Positions 33,811-47,462 of a stretch of DNA of 64,000 bases are shown here, piece after piece; position 1 is the first letter of the stretch, and each line of letters opens with the position of its first letter. The DNA is from Struthio camelus (lineage: Eukaryota > Chordata > Aves > Struthioniformes > Struthionidae). The notes under the pieces are model-generated. The model was not told the DNA's origin. It did not search any database and saw only the letters and a list, made by a program, of their open reading frames with translations. Both the position numbers and the translations under genes were made by a program. The stretch lies in assembly GCF_040807025.1 (NCBI RefSeq), contig NC_090942.1, positions 200,810,747-200,874,746 of the forward strand. The letters run 5' to 3'.

Positions 33811-35334
33811 CTATGCTACGAAGAAAACAGTGCTCAAGATCATTTTGGGGGCTTTAGGCAAAGCAGTAGGGACCGGTTGTATCCACACTGCTCAGGGCTG
33901 GCCCCTCTAGGGCAAACTGGCTGTGTCCCAACCACTCAGCCCTCAGGCCTGGGTCTCCTCCTTACCTCAGGGGGTTTCCCCATAGCCCAAAGATAAGATT
34001 AGTACCTTGCACATGGGTGAGAAGTAGAAACCACTTCAAAGCACCTGAAATAGCTTGAGGGCTGCATGGCAGCCCATCAGAGTGGTACTTTCATAGCAAC
34101 AAGGTGGAGAAACCTGCTGGAGTATGGAACGAGGCTGCCTGAGGGTGCAAAACCTGCTGGGACAACACGGGAGGGCTGTGAAGAGCAGATGCAGCAGAAG
34201 CTGCTGCAGTCTTCTCCATGTTGCTCCACTCTCTGTTTTGGGAATGGACCCTGGCAACCCCGAACATCCTCTCACCTGACTCATGCCTGTCTGGCAGTGG
34301 GAGAGTAGGCACCAGCGAAACTGCGAAACTGGAGAGTGCTAACAATTCAACACCATTGGAGAGTGCTTTGGGCCATGCCCTGGCCCTGTTTTGTTGAGCA
34401 GTTTAAACACAACTTTCTGTAACTGTACCTGGAGCCCACATTCATGCTCCCGAATACAGACTAACGTCCTTGGGCAGTCTGATGTCCTCGCTGTTCCCTA
34501 CCGTGCCCAGTAACAGGAAAAGTCCACAAGTACCTGGCCATTACTACTTCTAGGACATTTCGACAGAGAAAGCTACAAATCCTGCTGAGCATTTGTCACT
34601 CACTCCAGATCAGCCTGTCAGACAGCCTGATCCTGCTATTAAGGCATCACAGCTCCAGATAGTTTCTAGTGCCGGATTTCCCAAGGGCTGGTGTACAGCC
34701 AGTGAGAGCTGCCCAGGCTGAGGGAAGATGCTCTGCCCAAGGAGAGTGAGTCCCTGTGCTCCCCACTCCAAGAGCCCATGACCCCAACTACATGGTGACT
34801 GGAGGACTATGCAGTAGCCCCGTCTCTTTTGTTACCCCCCGCCAGAACATCAGAGAAACAGCTCAAGTGCTCCCCCAAAATATGGGGCCACGATATTCCT
34901 TTCTTTATTCCCACAGAGACATTTTATTTTTATCAGATGACACGGTTCTTTGGATATTTGCTATGTTAGGGCATTTCTGACCAGCTCTGCTTAATAATTT
35001 GTTCATCTACCCTGCAGTCCCAGGCAGGAGTTCAGCACCACCATCCTAGTCATTTTGCACATCCCTAATTAAGCCAAGGTGAAATGGTATGAAGGGTGCG
35101 GACAGTGAATAAGGAGCTATGTCATCAAAAGAACAAAAATACATTTGCATAGGCTTGTAATTTAAAAATCCCTTCTGCAACAACTATCTAATAATGGTTG
35201 AACCTGCCACATTTAGCTTTGTTCTTTTTGTTATTAATTCTTTTCCCCAGATCTTCTCACTTCCATTTGGCCATTTGTGGATGAAAATTTCAGCCAAATT
35301 TTGTGCCTATTCATAAATCTACATTCTAAAATCT

Positions 35335-35415
35335 GGGGCAAGAGACTGTGCTATGTGTTTGCACAGCTCCTAGCACAGTAGTGTTTCCAGGCCATTATTG
35401 GACTTCTACGAATAT
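35335..35415 (+). repeat. Ancient sauropsid SINE tail fragment
   Basis: 'gactgtgctatgtgtttgca', 'cagctcctagcacagtagtg' and 'tttccaggccattattgg' match the repeat unit known from turtles and crocodilians as tgtgtttgtacagcgcctag, cacaatggggtcctgg. It is diverged. Confidence 0.5.
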
Positions 35416-36403
35416 GGTGCGAGTAGGTATCTTCACGATGCACGCTTCTTGCTTACCCTGCTATCTGAAGGCGTCACTCTGGCCTTAGTTAATCGGATAT
35501 GAACTTGGGAGCAACAAGCTAGTCCAGTCAAATAGCTTAAATCAGTTTAGAGTCAGGTTCAGAAACTAGTTGGTATACAGCGCTGGATAGCACATGGCAT
35601 AGGCAGGATCAGCTCTTAATTTGAAGGCCTCATTCTTAGTATATGTAAACAGAAAGTTCTCTGTGAAGATTTATTCCGCCAGACCCTCCAAGTACTGGAA
35701 GCTGGGCAGACATACTCTATCCTTTCTGCACAGGACTCCAAGCAAAACAGTTTTCTGTTCTATTTGGAAAGTTTCCACCTCTCCAACGCTATAAAGAGAA
35801 AATATGAAGCCCTTCATCAACTTTGCACTAAGCTGACAAAAACAAACACTTTTCGCAGTTCTACTTCATGCTAATAAATATGATCATGTTTGCAACAGAC
35901 TTGAATGTTAAGTCATCAACCAGTTTTATTCATCAGACTCTCTGACTCTCTACACTCTTTGCTCCATCTTTCCTGCCCACCTGCAAGCTGTTGCTCTAGC
36001 CCCACAGAGAGCATCTACCACCCATTTTGGTACGTGTTGCGCCAACTCTTTTAAATACATATAGCCTGCCTCAGCAGACCACTGCTTTTTCCTGGTGTAA
36101 CAGATGTTGTGGGAGAACAAGACTCAATCACTCAACTCAGGCTCTTAGGAAAAGCCTCCTTTCCTCATTAAGAGAAATAAATTTCTTTAATAGCTTTCAG
36201 TCGTAGTTAGCATTGTCTGGAGCACATTCTTTTTGATTCATCTGTCCCTTATGCCATGCTGCCCCACAGTCATGCTTACTCTTTCTGCTTGCCCCATCAG
36301 AAAACGCAGATCTGCCTATGTGATTTCTGTGTCTATCAGAACTGACCAACACCGTCCGTAATCTGAACATAAAGTGTCCAACACTTAACAAGCTGTAAGC
36401 AAC

Positions 36404-36428
36404 GGGGGGGGGGGGGGGGGGGGGGGGG
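36404..36428 (+). repeat. Uninterrupted poly-G run of 25
   Basis: Twenty-five consecutive G residues lie between 'gctgtaagcaac' and 'ctggcaggtatt' in otherwise AT-balanced intergenic sequence. It can form a G-quadruplex on this strand. Exact length may be affected by sequencing of homopolymers. Confidence 0.9.
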
Positions 36429-39400
36429 CTGGCAGGTATTGACTATATCCAAACAACGAGTAAGTATGGAGAACAGCAATCAAACCAGGGACAATTTACA
36501 GGTAGAAAGAGAGATTACGTTAGTTAGCTGATAATATGCAGGGAGTCCAGTTTGGGTATGCTTACTCCCTGTTTCTTTGAGAATCAGTTGATTAAGAATT
36601 CATTTAGTCACACACTTACATGTTTGTCCTACTTTGAAAGTGTCATGCTGCTGCACTTGTATATAGAGTTGTTATGATGGTTTACAAAGATAAAGCTTGT
36701 AATTGCCCTCATAAAACTGCCCGTGTTGCATTCATTCATTCATTTTCTATATTTCAGCACACTGGCTAAAAAACAACTTCCAGCTCTACCTAGCACTTGA
36801 AACAGTCTTGCTAAATAGACTATCTGGTCTCTAAGTAGATGGATGAAAGAGCAAGGTTTAGGAGCCCCGCGCAAACACCTTTATTCAAAAATTCTGTTAT
36901 CTGAGTCATCTGTTTTCAAGGAAGAAAAAGCTGGTTAACTGATTCCTCAGATCTGATTCTCTGACTGTCCCACTGAGCCCAGCAAAACTGTACCAGTACA
37001 AAGCCAGTTTAAGTACAAAAAGCATCTCTAGACTTTAACAATAGACTCACAATGTCCACCCCCTCCCCCATGCAACTTCTGAGGCTTGTAGGTGGTTACG
37101 CTGAAGTTTTATGGCAACAGCTAGGGAAAACAGCTTTGGGAACTAACATTGCCCAGCAAGACACAGCCTGGAGCATGTTTTTTATGGCCGAGAACTCACA
37201 ACGTTCCTGTCTTCATTTCCTAAATGCTCCCAGCAGTTCCCCTTTATGGCAGGGCTGTGCCCCCCAACACGTGGGGCAGGCTGGGGACAGAGCCTGTCCT
37301 GTCCTGTGCGACCCTCGGACACGCTGCAGCAAGAGCAGCAGTGGGATGCAGTTCAGACAAGAGGCAGTCAAGGGCTGGGGAAGCACAGAGCTTGAACTAG
37401 AAGACCTATGTGAGTTAAAACAAGCATACGGGGGCTAGATAACAACTGACAGCCTGCTCTTACAATGGGCATCACAGAAACATATCCCTACTGCCTAGGT
37501 AGGGACCCAACGACTTTGAGATGGGTGGCAAGAAGGACTCCATCAGCACCCAGCTGGAGACATGGACAAATGGAGAAAAAGGCCATGGCCCTACTATTTC
37601 CACTGCTAGAGCTAGCTCACTTGAGACCAGCTGGATCACCTCAGCACAGCACTGCACTGTGTGGCCCGCTCCTTTGGCCCATCTGTACAAAAGTCAAAAT
37701 TTGCAAATGCATGTAAAGCTGCTGTCACTAATATCACTGATGTCAAGTTTCCTGGGCTGGTAGTGAGGGATTTTTCCGTGTAAGCCGACACTTTATGATA
37801 CAGATACTTTATGATACAATAGCCCTGTTCACATCAAAAGGAAGAAAATACATAAATGCATTCTCAAAGAAGGTATTTGTCTCTAGGAAGTCAGTGAGAT
37901 TGGTATAGGACCTCAGGGCAGGATCTAGCCTGCAAAGTATATGGTGAAAGTGATTGACGACGAAAATGCAGCATTTTGGAGAGCAAGGTAAGATCCCACA
38001 GTTCTGGGAATACTGCAAGAACCTCAGAAAACAGAAACACACATCAGAGCTTATTTTCTCCTAAGCCGGTTGAACATTAACAAAGCCTACATTAAATGCA
38101 ACGCGGAGCTGCCGCCAGGAAGGAGAGCCTGACGCTCAGGTGCAGTGAGCCTTCCCACTTTTCCAGGGTTCACAGTTCTGTCAATTCAGCTTGATGCAGT
38201 CAGTGGGCTGCAAACCCTGCGCTCTTGCCCTCACTGCTCCGGATAATTAGGTAATTTCCAGGCCAACATGGATGCCAGCTGAACATAACCGCGGAAATGT
38301 AAACTGAGCACACTTAAGCTTTTCTGAGCGGAAATTGCCGTGGCTGAGCTCAGCTTCCCCCAAGAAGTGACTTCTGTCAGTCATCACATTTTGTTGACTC
38401 CAGCCTTGGAGTCAAACTTGGCCATTCCTGTTTTGTTTTAGCCCAGGATTTTCTGACAAAAGAGGTCTGGCTTTTGAGACATGCTGTCTTTCCCATGAGA
38501 CTTTTTCCAGGCTCTTTCACAGGCAAAGAAAGTACCATTTGTTGTATGTGTGCATTAGACAAGCAGCAGTTTGCTATTTCATTATTAATTATTTACCCAG
38601 TGAAAGAAAGCTTCCCCATCTAGGAACATTTTATTTTCTTTGTGGACAGGAGATGATATGGGTAATGAATGGCCAGTTCTTGACATGAGAATGCAGGAAT
38701 GGCTCTTTCTGGTATCCCATGTGTTTAGACAAAGGTACAAACATGCACAGTTGTTCCTAATCCCAATGTCCCTGTAACTGGTCTGAAATTAACGAGAGTT
38801 TTGCCTGATTAGTGACTGCAAGATCACAACATCACTGCATACTACCACTGCATTAACTCAGCTGAAAGGGCTGACACCTGTAGCCACAGTTATCCGTAGT
38901 ACATTTGTGTTTTGTGAATGCTGCTTCCCCTTGCATGTAATCTGACAGCAGCCACAGAACAGCAGGACCTGAATTTTTTTGCTAGTATAATTGTACCCAG
39001 TAGACGCTCATTTGGGAAGACTACAACATATTGTATTATACAGGCTGCATTAGAGTGTATAAACTACAGCACGGTGTCAGACTGTATCTTCCTGATGTGT
39101 CCATTGATACAGACTCACTAAGAAATCACTTTACCACTTTACGACAGAGGACATCCAGTTACAAACCTTTTTGTGCCATTCCTATGCAGAATCACATACA
39201 GTGGGAAGACAGGCTGGAAACTGTAGTCATCCTGATGGCTGTGCCCCAGTAATAACAAGCCTGACTTGACCTGGGCATTTGAAAATTATCCATCCAATCA
39301 CGATTTGAGCCTGCAGGATGTGATATAGGAGCGGAGGGAACTGGCTGCCAGTGGGGAGGCTGCTGGCTGACCTTTAAGTTCATAGATGCTTGGTAAAAGC

Positions 39401-42400
39401 ATGAGCCAGTCGTGATGAAACCCTTCTTAGCTCTGTTACACTGCAAAACCACAGGCCAGTCAGAAATATCCCTCTTTGTGCACAAAGGGAGGTGCAGAAG
39501 CTCCTGACTATCACAACAATCCATCTTCCTTCATTGTGCATAGAGGTAGGAGAACTTTGTTCTCCACCAATGTTATTTTTAATTCCCTGGATCACAGCGC
39601 GAACCGTAGGCATATTCCAGTGCCACTGTGCTGGGTGCAGTTGAGACAAATTGTGCAATGCGCTGAGCATTTCTCAGCATGTGCCACAATGAAAAACCGT
39701 TTCTTGCACATTTTTGGCATCAGAAGTCTTAGGAAATGGCTTTGCTTCTTTCAGAGGAATAGGTAGCCTTAACTAGGAAAAGAGGAACCTGATGCATGGA
39801 GGATCAGTGTAGGAAGGGACAAATCCATTTATTATGTATTACAGAAATACATTCATCTCCGATGACTCCAGTTACCCCAAGGACAATGGGCCTCTCGAGG
39901 TCCCACTGAAAAAGAAATGTGGCCGTCTTTCTTATAAACACCCCAGGGATTTCTGGGCAGAAATTCCTACTCAGAAATTCCTACTCAGCCCCTGTTTGGT
40001 GTCAATGAGTGTTTAGGGATCACAGGGTACAGGACGTGTTTCATTTTCCACATTCAGCGGCTTAGGCCAGAACTTCAGCTGATGTAAAAAGTCACAGGCC
40101 CATTTCACCAGCTGAGATATATATTTCCTCCAGTATACTCACCCTAAACCTCTCGTCATGACTCAGAAGCTAATAGGACAGTGTACAAATGGCCACAAAG
40201 GGGCAAAAGCATGACATAGGCAAGCATTCTTTCCCTGGCTGTGTTTAGGATAACATAGCAATTTGCAATCTTTCTTCTCATCTCTTACCTATAATTATGC
40301 CTATTTTATTCCCTGGTCATTGCTCTCTTTAGACCTATAATTTAGCAACCTTTCTGTCACCTACAAGTACTTATTTGCTTGCACAGTTAGAAAGATTTAA
40401 ATTTATGTTTCTGTTCATTTGGAAAGACTTAAACTGCAGGCGGTTTTCCTGGTGACTTAACACCACTGTTGTGCTTCACTTGGAAAAAAAAAATCCACAG
40501 TTACTTTAAGTGTTAAGCATATGGACATGATAGCAAATAAGCTATGAAAGGCTCGGGAAGTGCTAGGTGAAACCAGAACTGCCAGTGGGGAAGGCAGTAA
40601 GACAGCAGTGACTCAGTGCAGGAGATTCCCCTTCATGTTGTATGTTTAAAGATGTCCATCTCTAACGTATTTAACAAGATATAAAGTTGTAGTGTCCTGT
40701 ATGGTCGCTAAATAGTCTTCAGTAAGTGACTATGCGTATTTGACTTTGGCACCTTTTTAGCAGTGTAAAAAGCATTTGTGAGGAACCATAAAAAGTCATT
40801 ACATATGCAGAACAATTGAACCTCCTCAGCATCTGTGGTAGGAAACACATCTGTCTTCTGTCCATTTCTTTCCTAAATGTCTCCCTGAATCAACTTTTAT
40901 GGGAGGGTCGTAAATATCCCTTTCTATTTGAATCCAGGAGTTAACAATACCCCCTGTGACCATAAACACAAGATGTTTCATTCAGGAAAGAGGTGCACTC
41001 AAGTAAGCAGAGATCTTTGTGACAGTTGCTGCCAGTATGGTCCACATGCACAGCTAATCACATTAGTGTGAGAGCAAGGAGGTGGCCAGTAGACAGCAAA
41101 ATAAAGAGAGAGAGAAAAGCAAGACTAATCTTGTTAAAAGGGAAGCAAAGATAGACGCTACTTTTACACAGAAGCTTATAACGTTCCCATTTTCCCAGGG
41201 CTGGAATCACCTGGATGCTCCCAGAGACTCTGCGCTTCTAACCATCACGGACACAAACGTCCCCACATCTCACTGGGGTTTACGGAGGGCTTTTTTTTTC
41301 TTTAGGCCCTCAATATTTGCTTGGTTTCTTGTGTCATCAGTTGCCTCCAGATGACCTTAAAAGCAGTGGGAATGTTTTCAACCCCCAGCATGTGATCTTT
41401 TTCCAACAGAGGAAGACCCACAGTTTTTTAAGAGAGGAAACAAGCACCTAATGTAAAACATCCCTGTGTTTCATGATTCTCCCTTGGGGAAGTGATATCA
41501 GATGTTTGAATTAAGCCATACACTCTCTGGCTGTGTGAGAACGGTGCACAGATCTCCTCGGACATATGCATCTGTGGCATGCTTTTCTTATTCAGGGAAT
41601 CCCAAAGCACCCCACCAAGCTGGGAGTTAAGGATTAGCCAAGCAGTCACTACAAGGCCTGCAACAATCCCCATGATGTGGTCACAGAGCTTTTAATCCTC
41701 TGGTCTCTGGGAGGGGCACCACCGGACACACAGACTCACCGTGCTTCGCTTTGAGAAGAATTTGAGGCCGCCTGTGCCAGGGCAGAGCCCCTGCACTGAG
41801 AACAGGCAGGTTCCTTGGCCTTGTCTCCCTCCTCCCGGCTTTGCAGGCAGAACGGGCAAGGGAGGGGGTATAAGGAGGAGAGGGTGCTCCCCAATAGGGG
41901 TGCACTGCAGTGGAGGCCCCAGCCTGCACCCACAGAGGTGCAGAGCACCCTCCTCCTTACCCTGCTGTACAGCACGCGGTGCAACGTGGGACGGGGCTCT
42001 CTGGTCAGGCTCGAACTTGGGGCAGACAGCACCCAAACTACTGAGCTCCCAGTTTAGCTCCCAATTTAGGTGAGTGTGAGTTTGGGGAAAAACTATTGTC
42101 CCCTTTTGGGGAACGGGAGCTGGGACAGGCAGAGCCATGTGCCCATGGTGACTCTCTAAGCCAACGCTTGAGAGCTGATGAACTCAGACTTTCTGAGTAT
42201 TAATTTAGTACCTTGAAAACAAGACCATCCCTCCTTTCACAGCCTGTCTCCGAACCACACAGAGCTGTTTTAGTGGGTCCCCTCCCACAGGGTTTTATGG
42301 TGGAAGGGAAAGCAGTGCCTTGTTATCTCAAAGGAGCCTTAACCTGGGTTTATATCCACAACTGTTTAATCAGTATCATTGTACAGTGGCGACGATGGAA

Positions 42401-45400
42401 AAACAAAGCACTTGCGTCAGTAGATCAGGTGTCTACAGCTGCATATGTCTGCGGCTCATTTATTAATCGAGCGAGACAGGAGAGGGAGGATCCATTTGGC
42501 AGGAGAAAGCCCTGATGGAAAATCTCCCTAGTTGTAGCAAGGTCAAGAGGAGAAGATGAAGAAGCAGCTGAAAATCTAGCAGCAGGCACAGCTATCAAAG
42601 AAACAGCAGCCTGAGTTTTAGGACATCTACCGCTGCACAGCAGGAACAAAGCAACCTTGTCATAAAGGCTTCAGCATAGGTGAAAGCTTCACAGCTGAGT
42701 CTGTGAGCCACATCAGAGAGGGGAGAGGAATCAGCCACTAGTTGCCTCTTTAGCCCTTAGTATTTCATAAAGTTCTTCAATATAAAATGCAAAGAACAGA
42801 CCCTCTTGGCAAAAAAAGATGATTTCAACATGCATTAATAGTGGCTAAGTGAGCTGGAAAGTGACCTTTCTCAGTGCAAGAAATTGTTGAGGCTAGTGCT
42901 TAATGTATACCTTGATTAGCAGAGCAGACGCAGCACTACAGCTGTGTGTGACGGGATCCTCGTTGTTGCATTTGGAGTCCCCTGAGGGATTCCCAGCTCA
43001 GACCTGCTCCCTTCACAGCAGGGGACATGCCTTGACTTCTCCCACAGCCCAACGCACCTGCCCTGGAGCACGCGCATGCTATCGCAGTTGGACTGAGCAG
43101 GGCTGGGGGTTTCCGGGAAGGTGGTAGCGCTGGGCAGGGAGCAGAGCCACTGGGGAGTGGGGAAATCAGCTGCAGAAGCAATGGGGACTTTTTACCTGGG
43201 AGAAAAAAGATAGGTTATGAAGCAAAAGCTCTAGGGACGCTTGCAACGAAGGCTAAGGTAATTCGTTGGTAGACAAAGCCACTGTAGGAAGCAGACCCAG
43301 CCATAATGCAGAGACCCATGATTAAAAATAGCCCAGGTGGTAGACCCAGCATTTCCAAGGGCTGGAAAGCAGAGCTCCTTGAAGACAAGCTAACCATGAG
43401 GGAAAGCTGGAAGAGTCGCTTCCCCAAGCAATAGGTGCTTTGTGTCTCGGTCCAGGAGTTGATGGGCCAGGTCAGGGCTCGAGTCCGAGTGACCTGCTGA
43501 TGCTTCAGCTTGGCCACCTGGCTTCCTCGCGGCCATGGCCCTGGCCACCGCAGCACAGGCAGGTGACCCGGGGAGCCTCTGGCCCCACAGGCTCACCAGC
43601 TTCACTGATGCCTCGGCATCCATGTTAACCATTTAATCACTGATATTTTAGTGTCTGCGGGGGAGGGTCCGGGAACCACCCTTGGGCAGTGAGGCGGGAG
43701 CTGCCAGAGTGAAGGAAATGCAGCAAAAGGGAGAAAGGGGGGGGGGGTCACAAAAGCTGGGGAAAAGGACAAAGGACGGCATGAAAGGAAGGGAAAGAAA
43801 AGCCAGAAACAGCTGAAGGGAGAGCCTGCTTTCCCACTGACCGTGTCTGCAATGAGAAGGCAGCAGATGAAGGGATTGGTAACTTACGCATTGCAGAAAG
43901 TGAGCCTTTATGTCTGTGCAAACTCTTTCCTGGCAATAGGGGACATCCCCCCTACGCAGGTACATCCCTGTACATGTGGTGTACTGAAACTTCAGTTGGC
44001 TCCAGCGGTGATAGGGACCCTGAGCCCAATCCCCACTCTGCCCCTCTCCCTTTCTTTACATGCACACATGGGAACGGTCTGGGTTAATTTTTTTTATCAT
44101 TATTATCATTACTATTACCATTTCCTGATTTTCCCAGGAATATTTTTATATCGTATATGCAAATAGCTTTTGCAGTTTTTCTTAAAGATAGAAAGTACCT
44201 TACTTTCTCTCTTGTGGATGTCTGTCTGACTCTCGGATATAATTTGTTCATCTCCTCAGGTAAGCCAACATATTGATCTTCTCTTGGTCTCTGACCCTTC
44301 CATGCCTTTTCTGTTTACAGAGTTATCTTTAGCATTCTTGCCTTCTCACTACTATTCAGTGGCAGCAAATAGTTCAGATAAAATTGATCTGGCAGATATA
44401 AGAAAAGACAGGGTGAAGAAACCCAGGGCATGAGGCCATTCTCAGTTTCTCTCCCATCACGTAAGCTGACTGAGGTTTGGTTCTGCATTAGCTGGCTCAC
44501 ATGGTGGGTTTACGTAATAAGCGCTTCTGAATGGCTCTAAGTAACACTCACTAAATGCAAATTGGGGTATTATTACAATTATCATCATCATTGCCTTTAT
44601 ACAATGAATTTGACAAACCCTAATTCCACCTTTCTCTACAGGCCTTACATACAGTAATAGATTTTGAAGGCCAGACAAATCATGCAGACCACCTAGTCTG
44701 ACCTGCATGATACAGGCCAGAGCATCTTAGCCACAGTTTCTACTTCAGTCCCACAGTTTTGTACAAGTGCACAGGCGTCTGAAGGTTGAACAAAAGTCTT
44801 CTCAGTGTCTGTCAGGACACTCAGTGTCACTGAGACACCGTCAGTGTCTCAGTGTGAGTCAGGGCTGCCTCCAGGTTTACAAGGGCTACTCCAAACAAAT
44901 GCCCTCTTTTGGGGGACGTGCCGCATCCTCTCCATTTTTTAACCTGTTTATAGGTGGGATCACGTAAACAAAGATTATATTAATTTAACTACTTGCAGAC
45001 CCAGTCCCTCTTAACTTATCCCCTGGTCCTGCAGGCCATATTCAGGGGATTATAAATTCACACAAGTCATACAAGAATTCCTCCCATACGAGACTTCACC
45101 ACAGGTGATGTCCGACCCCTACCCAAGTGCCCTGCTTGGCTTCCTGAAACACCACTTTTTTCTGCACAGTGGCCTAAATTCAATCCAAGGGAGGAGAACC
45201 TGGCGGATGACTTCACTCTGCAGAGTCCCCTTGCAGAGGAAGGGCAATGTTTTGACCTTTAGTTGCAGCAGTGTTCAGCATGGCCATGCCTAATACCTGG
45301 CATGGCTCTTTTGTCTGTCCTTCCTCAAAGGTGCATTTATGGGAGCATAAATCACACTGTGCTGCGGTCAGAGGAGGTAGTGAGAGCGTGGAAGGTGGAA

Positions 45401-47380
45401 GAAACCACAACGCATCCCACAGATCGTGGGCAATGTCCTTGCTTTCCTTGCAAACAGCTGAAGCTGCCAGAACAGTATAACGGTATAAACTGGCAAGCAC
45501 GAAATAAAATTTAAAGAAGTATTTTGGACATCTTACATGACAGTGGCTTCAAGCATCCTTAAGTGAGAACTCTATTTTCAGCAGCTGTGGGCAGCTCTTT
45601 GCTCTCAAGATCTTAATCAGCAAACCCACAGAAGCAACCCCCAGCTGCTGCAGCCACCTCGGCAGGATTGATGTCCAAAAGTGCTGATCTGGTTGCCAAG
45701 AGGAGCTCAAGGGCTCAGGGAGGCTCCTGGTTGGAGCCTCTTGGTAAGGTCATAGGATGGACTTTCTCGTTTGAAAAAAATAAAATGCACTGAAAAAAGC
45801 TGATTACTTTGGAGACTTTCCTTCTTAATAGCCCTATATGATTTTAATGTGTCTTTTTTAATTACCATAATAGCTAAATTTGCTATAGTGGCCTGCATCA
45901 GAGGAAATCTAATTTTTCTGAGGTGTTGCCGTGGGTGAGAAAGTCTGATAATGGCAGAAAGTCAGACAGTGAGCAGCTGTTGTGGCTTCTCTGAAGGAAA
46001 GGCCAGAGCAGTTTAAAAAATGGCTCAGTAGGGACCAAGCTGATTTGAGGCACCTCACAGAAACCTCTGGCTATTGAGTATCTTTGGAGCCCTGTTACTG
46101 AAAAGTACCTGGGGGCACCCTTACTGGGGAGTAGGGATAGCGCTTCTGGCAGATGGGGATTGATCCAAGTGTGATGAATGAAGAGGTAACTGATTGCGTA
46201 TTAGTTAATCCACATATCAAATTAAAGTGCACTTTATCTATCACATGTAGGCTTTTGAAACTTCATATTCCCCAGCAATGTGATATTCTTGAGCATACAG
46301 TTAGAGAATTTGGCTTGTCCGTGACCCCTCACATGAGCATATCAAACGTGGCCTGAAGCAGTCCTGCTACTGCTTCTGGCCAGAGCAGAGTGGATGCTTA
46401 GGCTGTTAGAAGAATGGATGGAGAAAAGCTAGGCAATTCTTTAGCGTAATGCTCCTGACTAATTGAAAAAAGAAAACCAATGACCAACACAGGTGCTGTG
46501 GCATCTGAGGGAACTAGAGATATGTTGGTGGTCCTTACGCCAGGTGCTTTTTCTGGCCAGCAATCTGCTGGATTTCTCCCCAGTTCATGCTTTTCTAGCA
46601 CTTCTGGGATTTGTCTGCTTCACTGGTGTTTCTGGTTGTTTCTGTAGAATTTCCATCAACACAACATTTTCTTCCTTGCATTTGCAGTCAGCTCCAGTAG
46701 AAATCCTCTGTTTACATAGCTTAGTTCCTGACCAACTTCCCAATATATGTGTGTTTTCAAAGGTTGCTCCTATTGCTCCAGCTGTCTTACTCTTAAAAAA
46801 GAGCTTAACTGCATCTACCATACCTTGTGAGGAAAAGGTGGCTGTCGCATCAGCCAACTTCAACAAGTCTCCATTTTATCATGTCTTACTAGACAGATAA
46901 ATTTATTCCAAGCGTCCCACTCTTGTCTGAAACAGTGCTGCTGGCCTTTTTGACTTGAATAGCTCAAAAAGATTTGAGTAAATAAGAAAATAAATTGGAA
47001 AGAACTACGTGCTTCTTTGAGGCAATTGTATTTATCCCTATGCTGCCATAGCATATGCCAGAATAACAAAGCCTGTATGAACAGTGTGCTCGACTGCTAA
47101 AAAGGGTAGTAGCATTTGCATGCATCTACATGCTAGATTCAGCAAGAATTGTCTTGGGCTCTGCTCAGGTCTCCAGAAGTCTGCTGTTGCACAAGTCTGC
47201 TGAATTCACTGCTAAGTAAGAATTTACTGCTAATTTCAAACAGTCACTGTCTGGCAAGAAAGTAACTTTATGTTAGAGTTCTTACAGTGAAGAAAGACCA
47301 GAGCGAAGTAATTTTAGCTGGGCCAAAGTGGCTGGTGGGTTAGACAGACCAGATGATGTGACACACCCCAGCATGGATAA
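36429..47380. other. Gene-free intergenic stretch
   Basis: No recognisable coding exon was found. Open frames of up to about 148 residues (41692-42138, minus strand) lack motifs. Short local duplications occur: 'actttatgatacaga/taca' near 37789-37818, 'cagaaattcctactcagaaa' near 39958-39988, and a 'cagtgtctcagtgt'-type cluster at 44800-44860. A CR1-like remnant lies at 44.65 kb. A (TTA/ATT)-rich patch lies at 44.08-44.12 kb. Confidence 0.6.
44650..44735 (-). mobile_element. Ancient CR1-like 3' end remnant, reverse orientation
   Basis: 'agattttgaaggccagacaa', 'tcatgcagaccacctagtct' and 'gacctgcatgatacaggcca' match the reverse complement of an old sauropsid CR1-type 3' end (gattttaaggccagaaggga, then catctagtctgacctcctgt, then acaggcca). 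It is much more diverged than the copy at 21.7 kb. Confidence 0.6.
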
Positions 47381-47462
47381 AGGGCTTGACTTTGCATCCA
47401 CTGAAGTCAATGGGAGAGGATACAGTACAGTGAAGGCCTTTAACCTCTGGGCCCATCAACCC
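47381..47462. repeat. Possible ancient sauropsid repeat fragment
   Basis: 'gcatccactgaagtcaatgg' followed by 'gagaggatacag' resembles an abundant turtle/crocodilian interspersed repeat with the core 'ccactgaagtcaatgggag'. The assignment is from memory and the fragment is short. Confidence 0.3.

Larger units (their letters stand above)
25940..36400. other. Gene-free intergenic stretch
   Basis: No exon of a recognisable family was found on either strand. Open frames up to about 207 residues (27178-27801) are low-complexity or show no motifs. In vertebrate synteny RASL11A should follow GTF3A on this side. Its Ras-like GTP-binding motifs (a GxGxxGKS-type P-loop and an NKxD-type box) were not seen here. 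Contents noted: GC-rich patches near 27.9 and 32.4 kb, a duplicated AT motif at 29.15 kb, SINE remnants at 33.76 and 35.34 kb, and AT-rich blocks at 31.3-31.8 and 33.2-33.6 kb. Confidence 0.6.
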
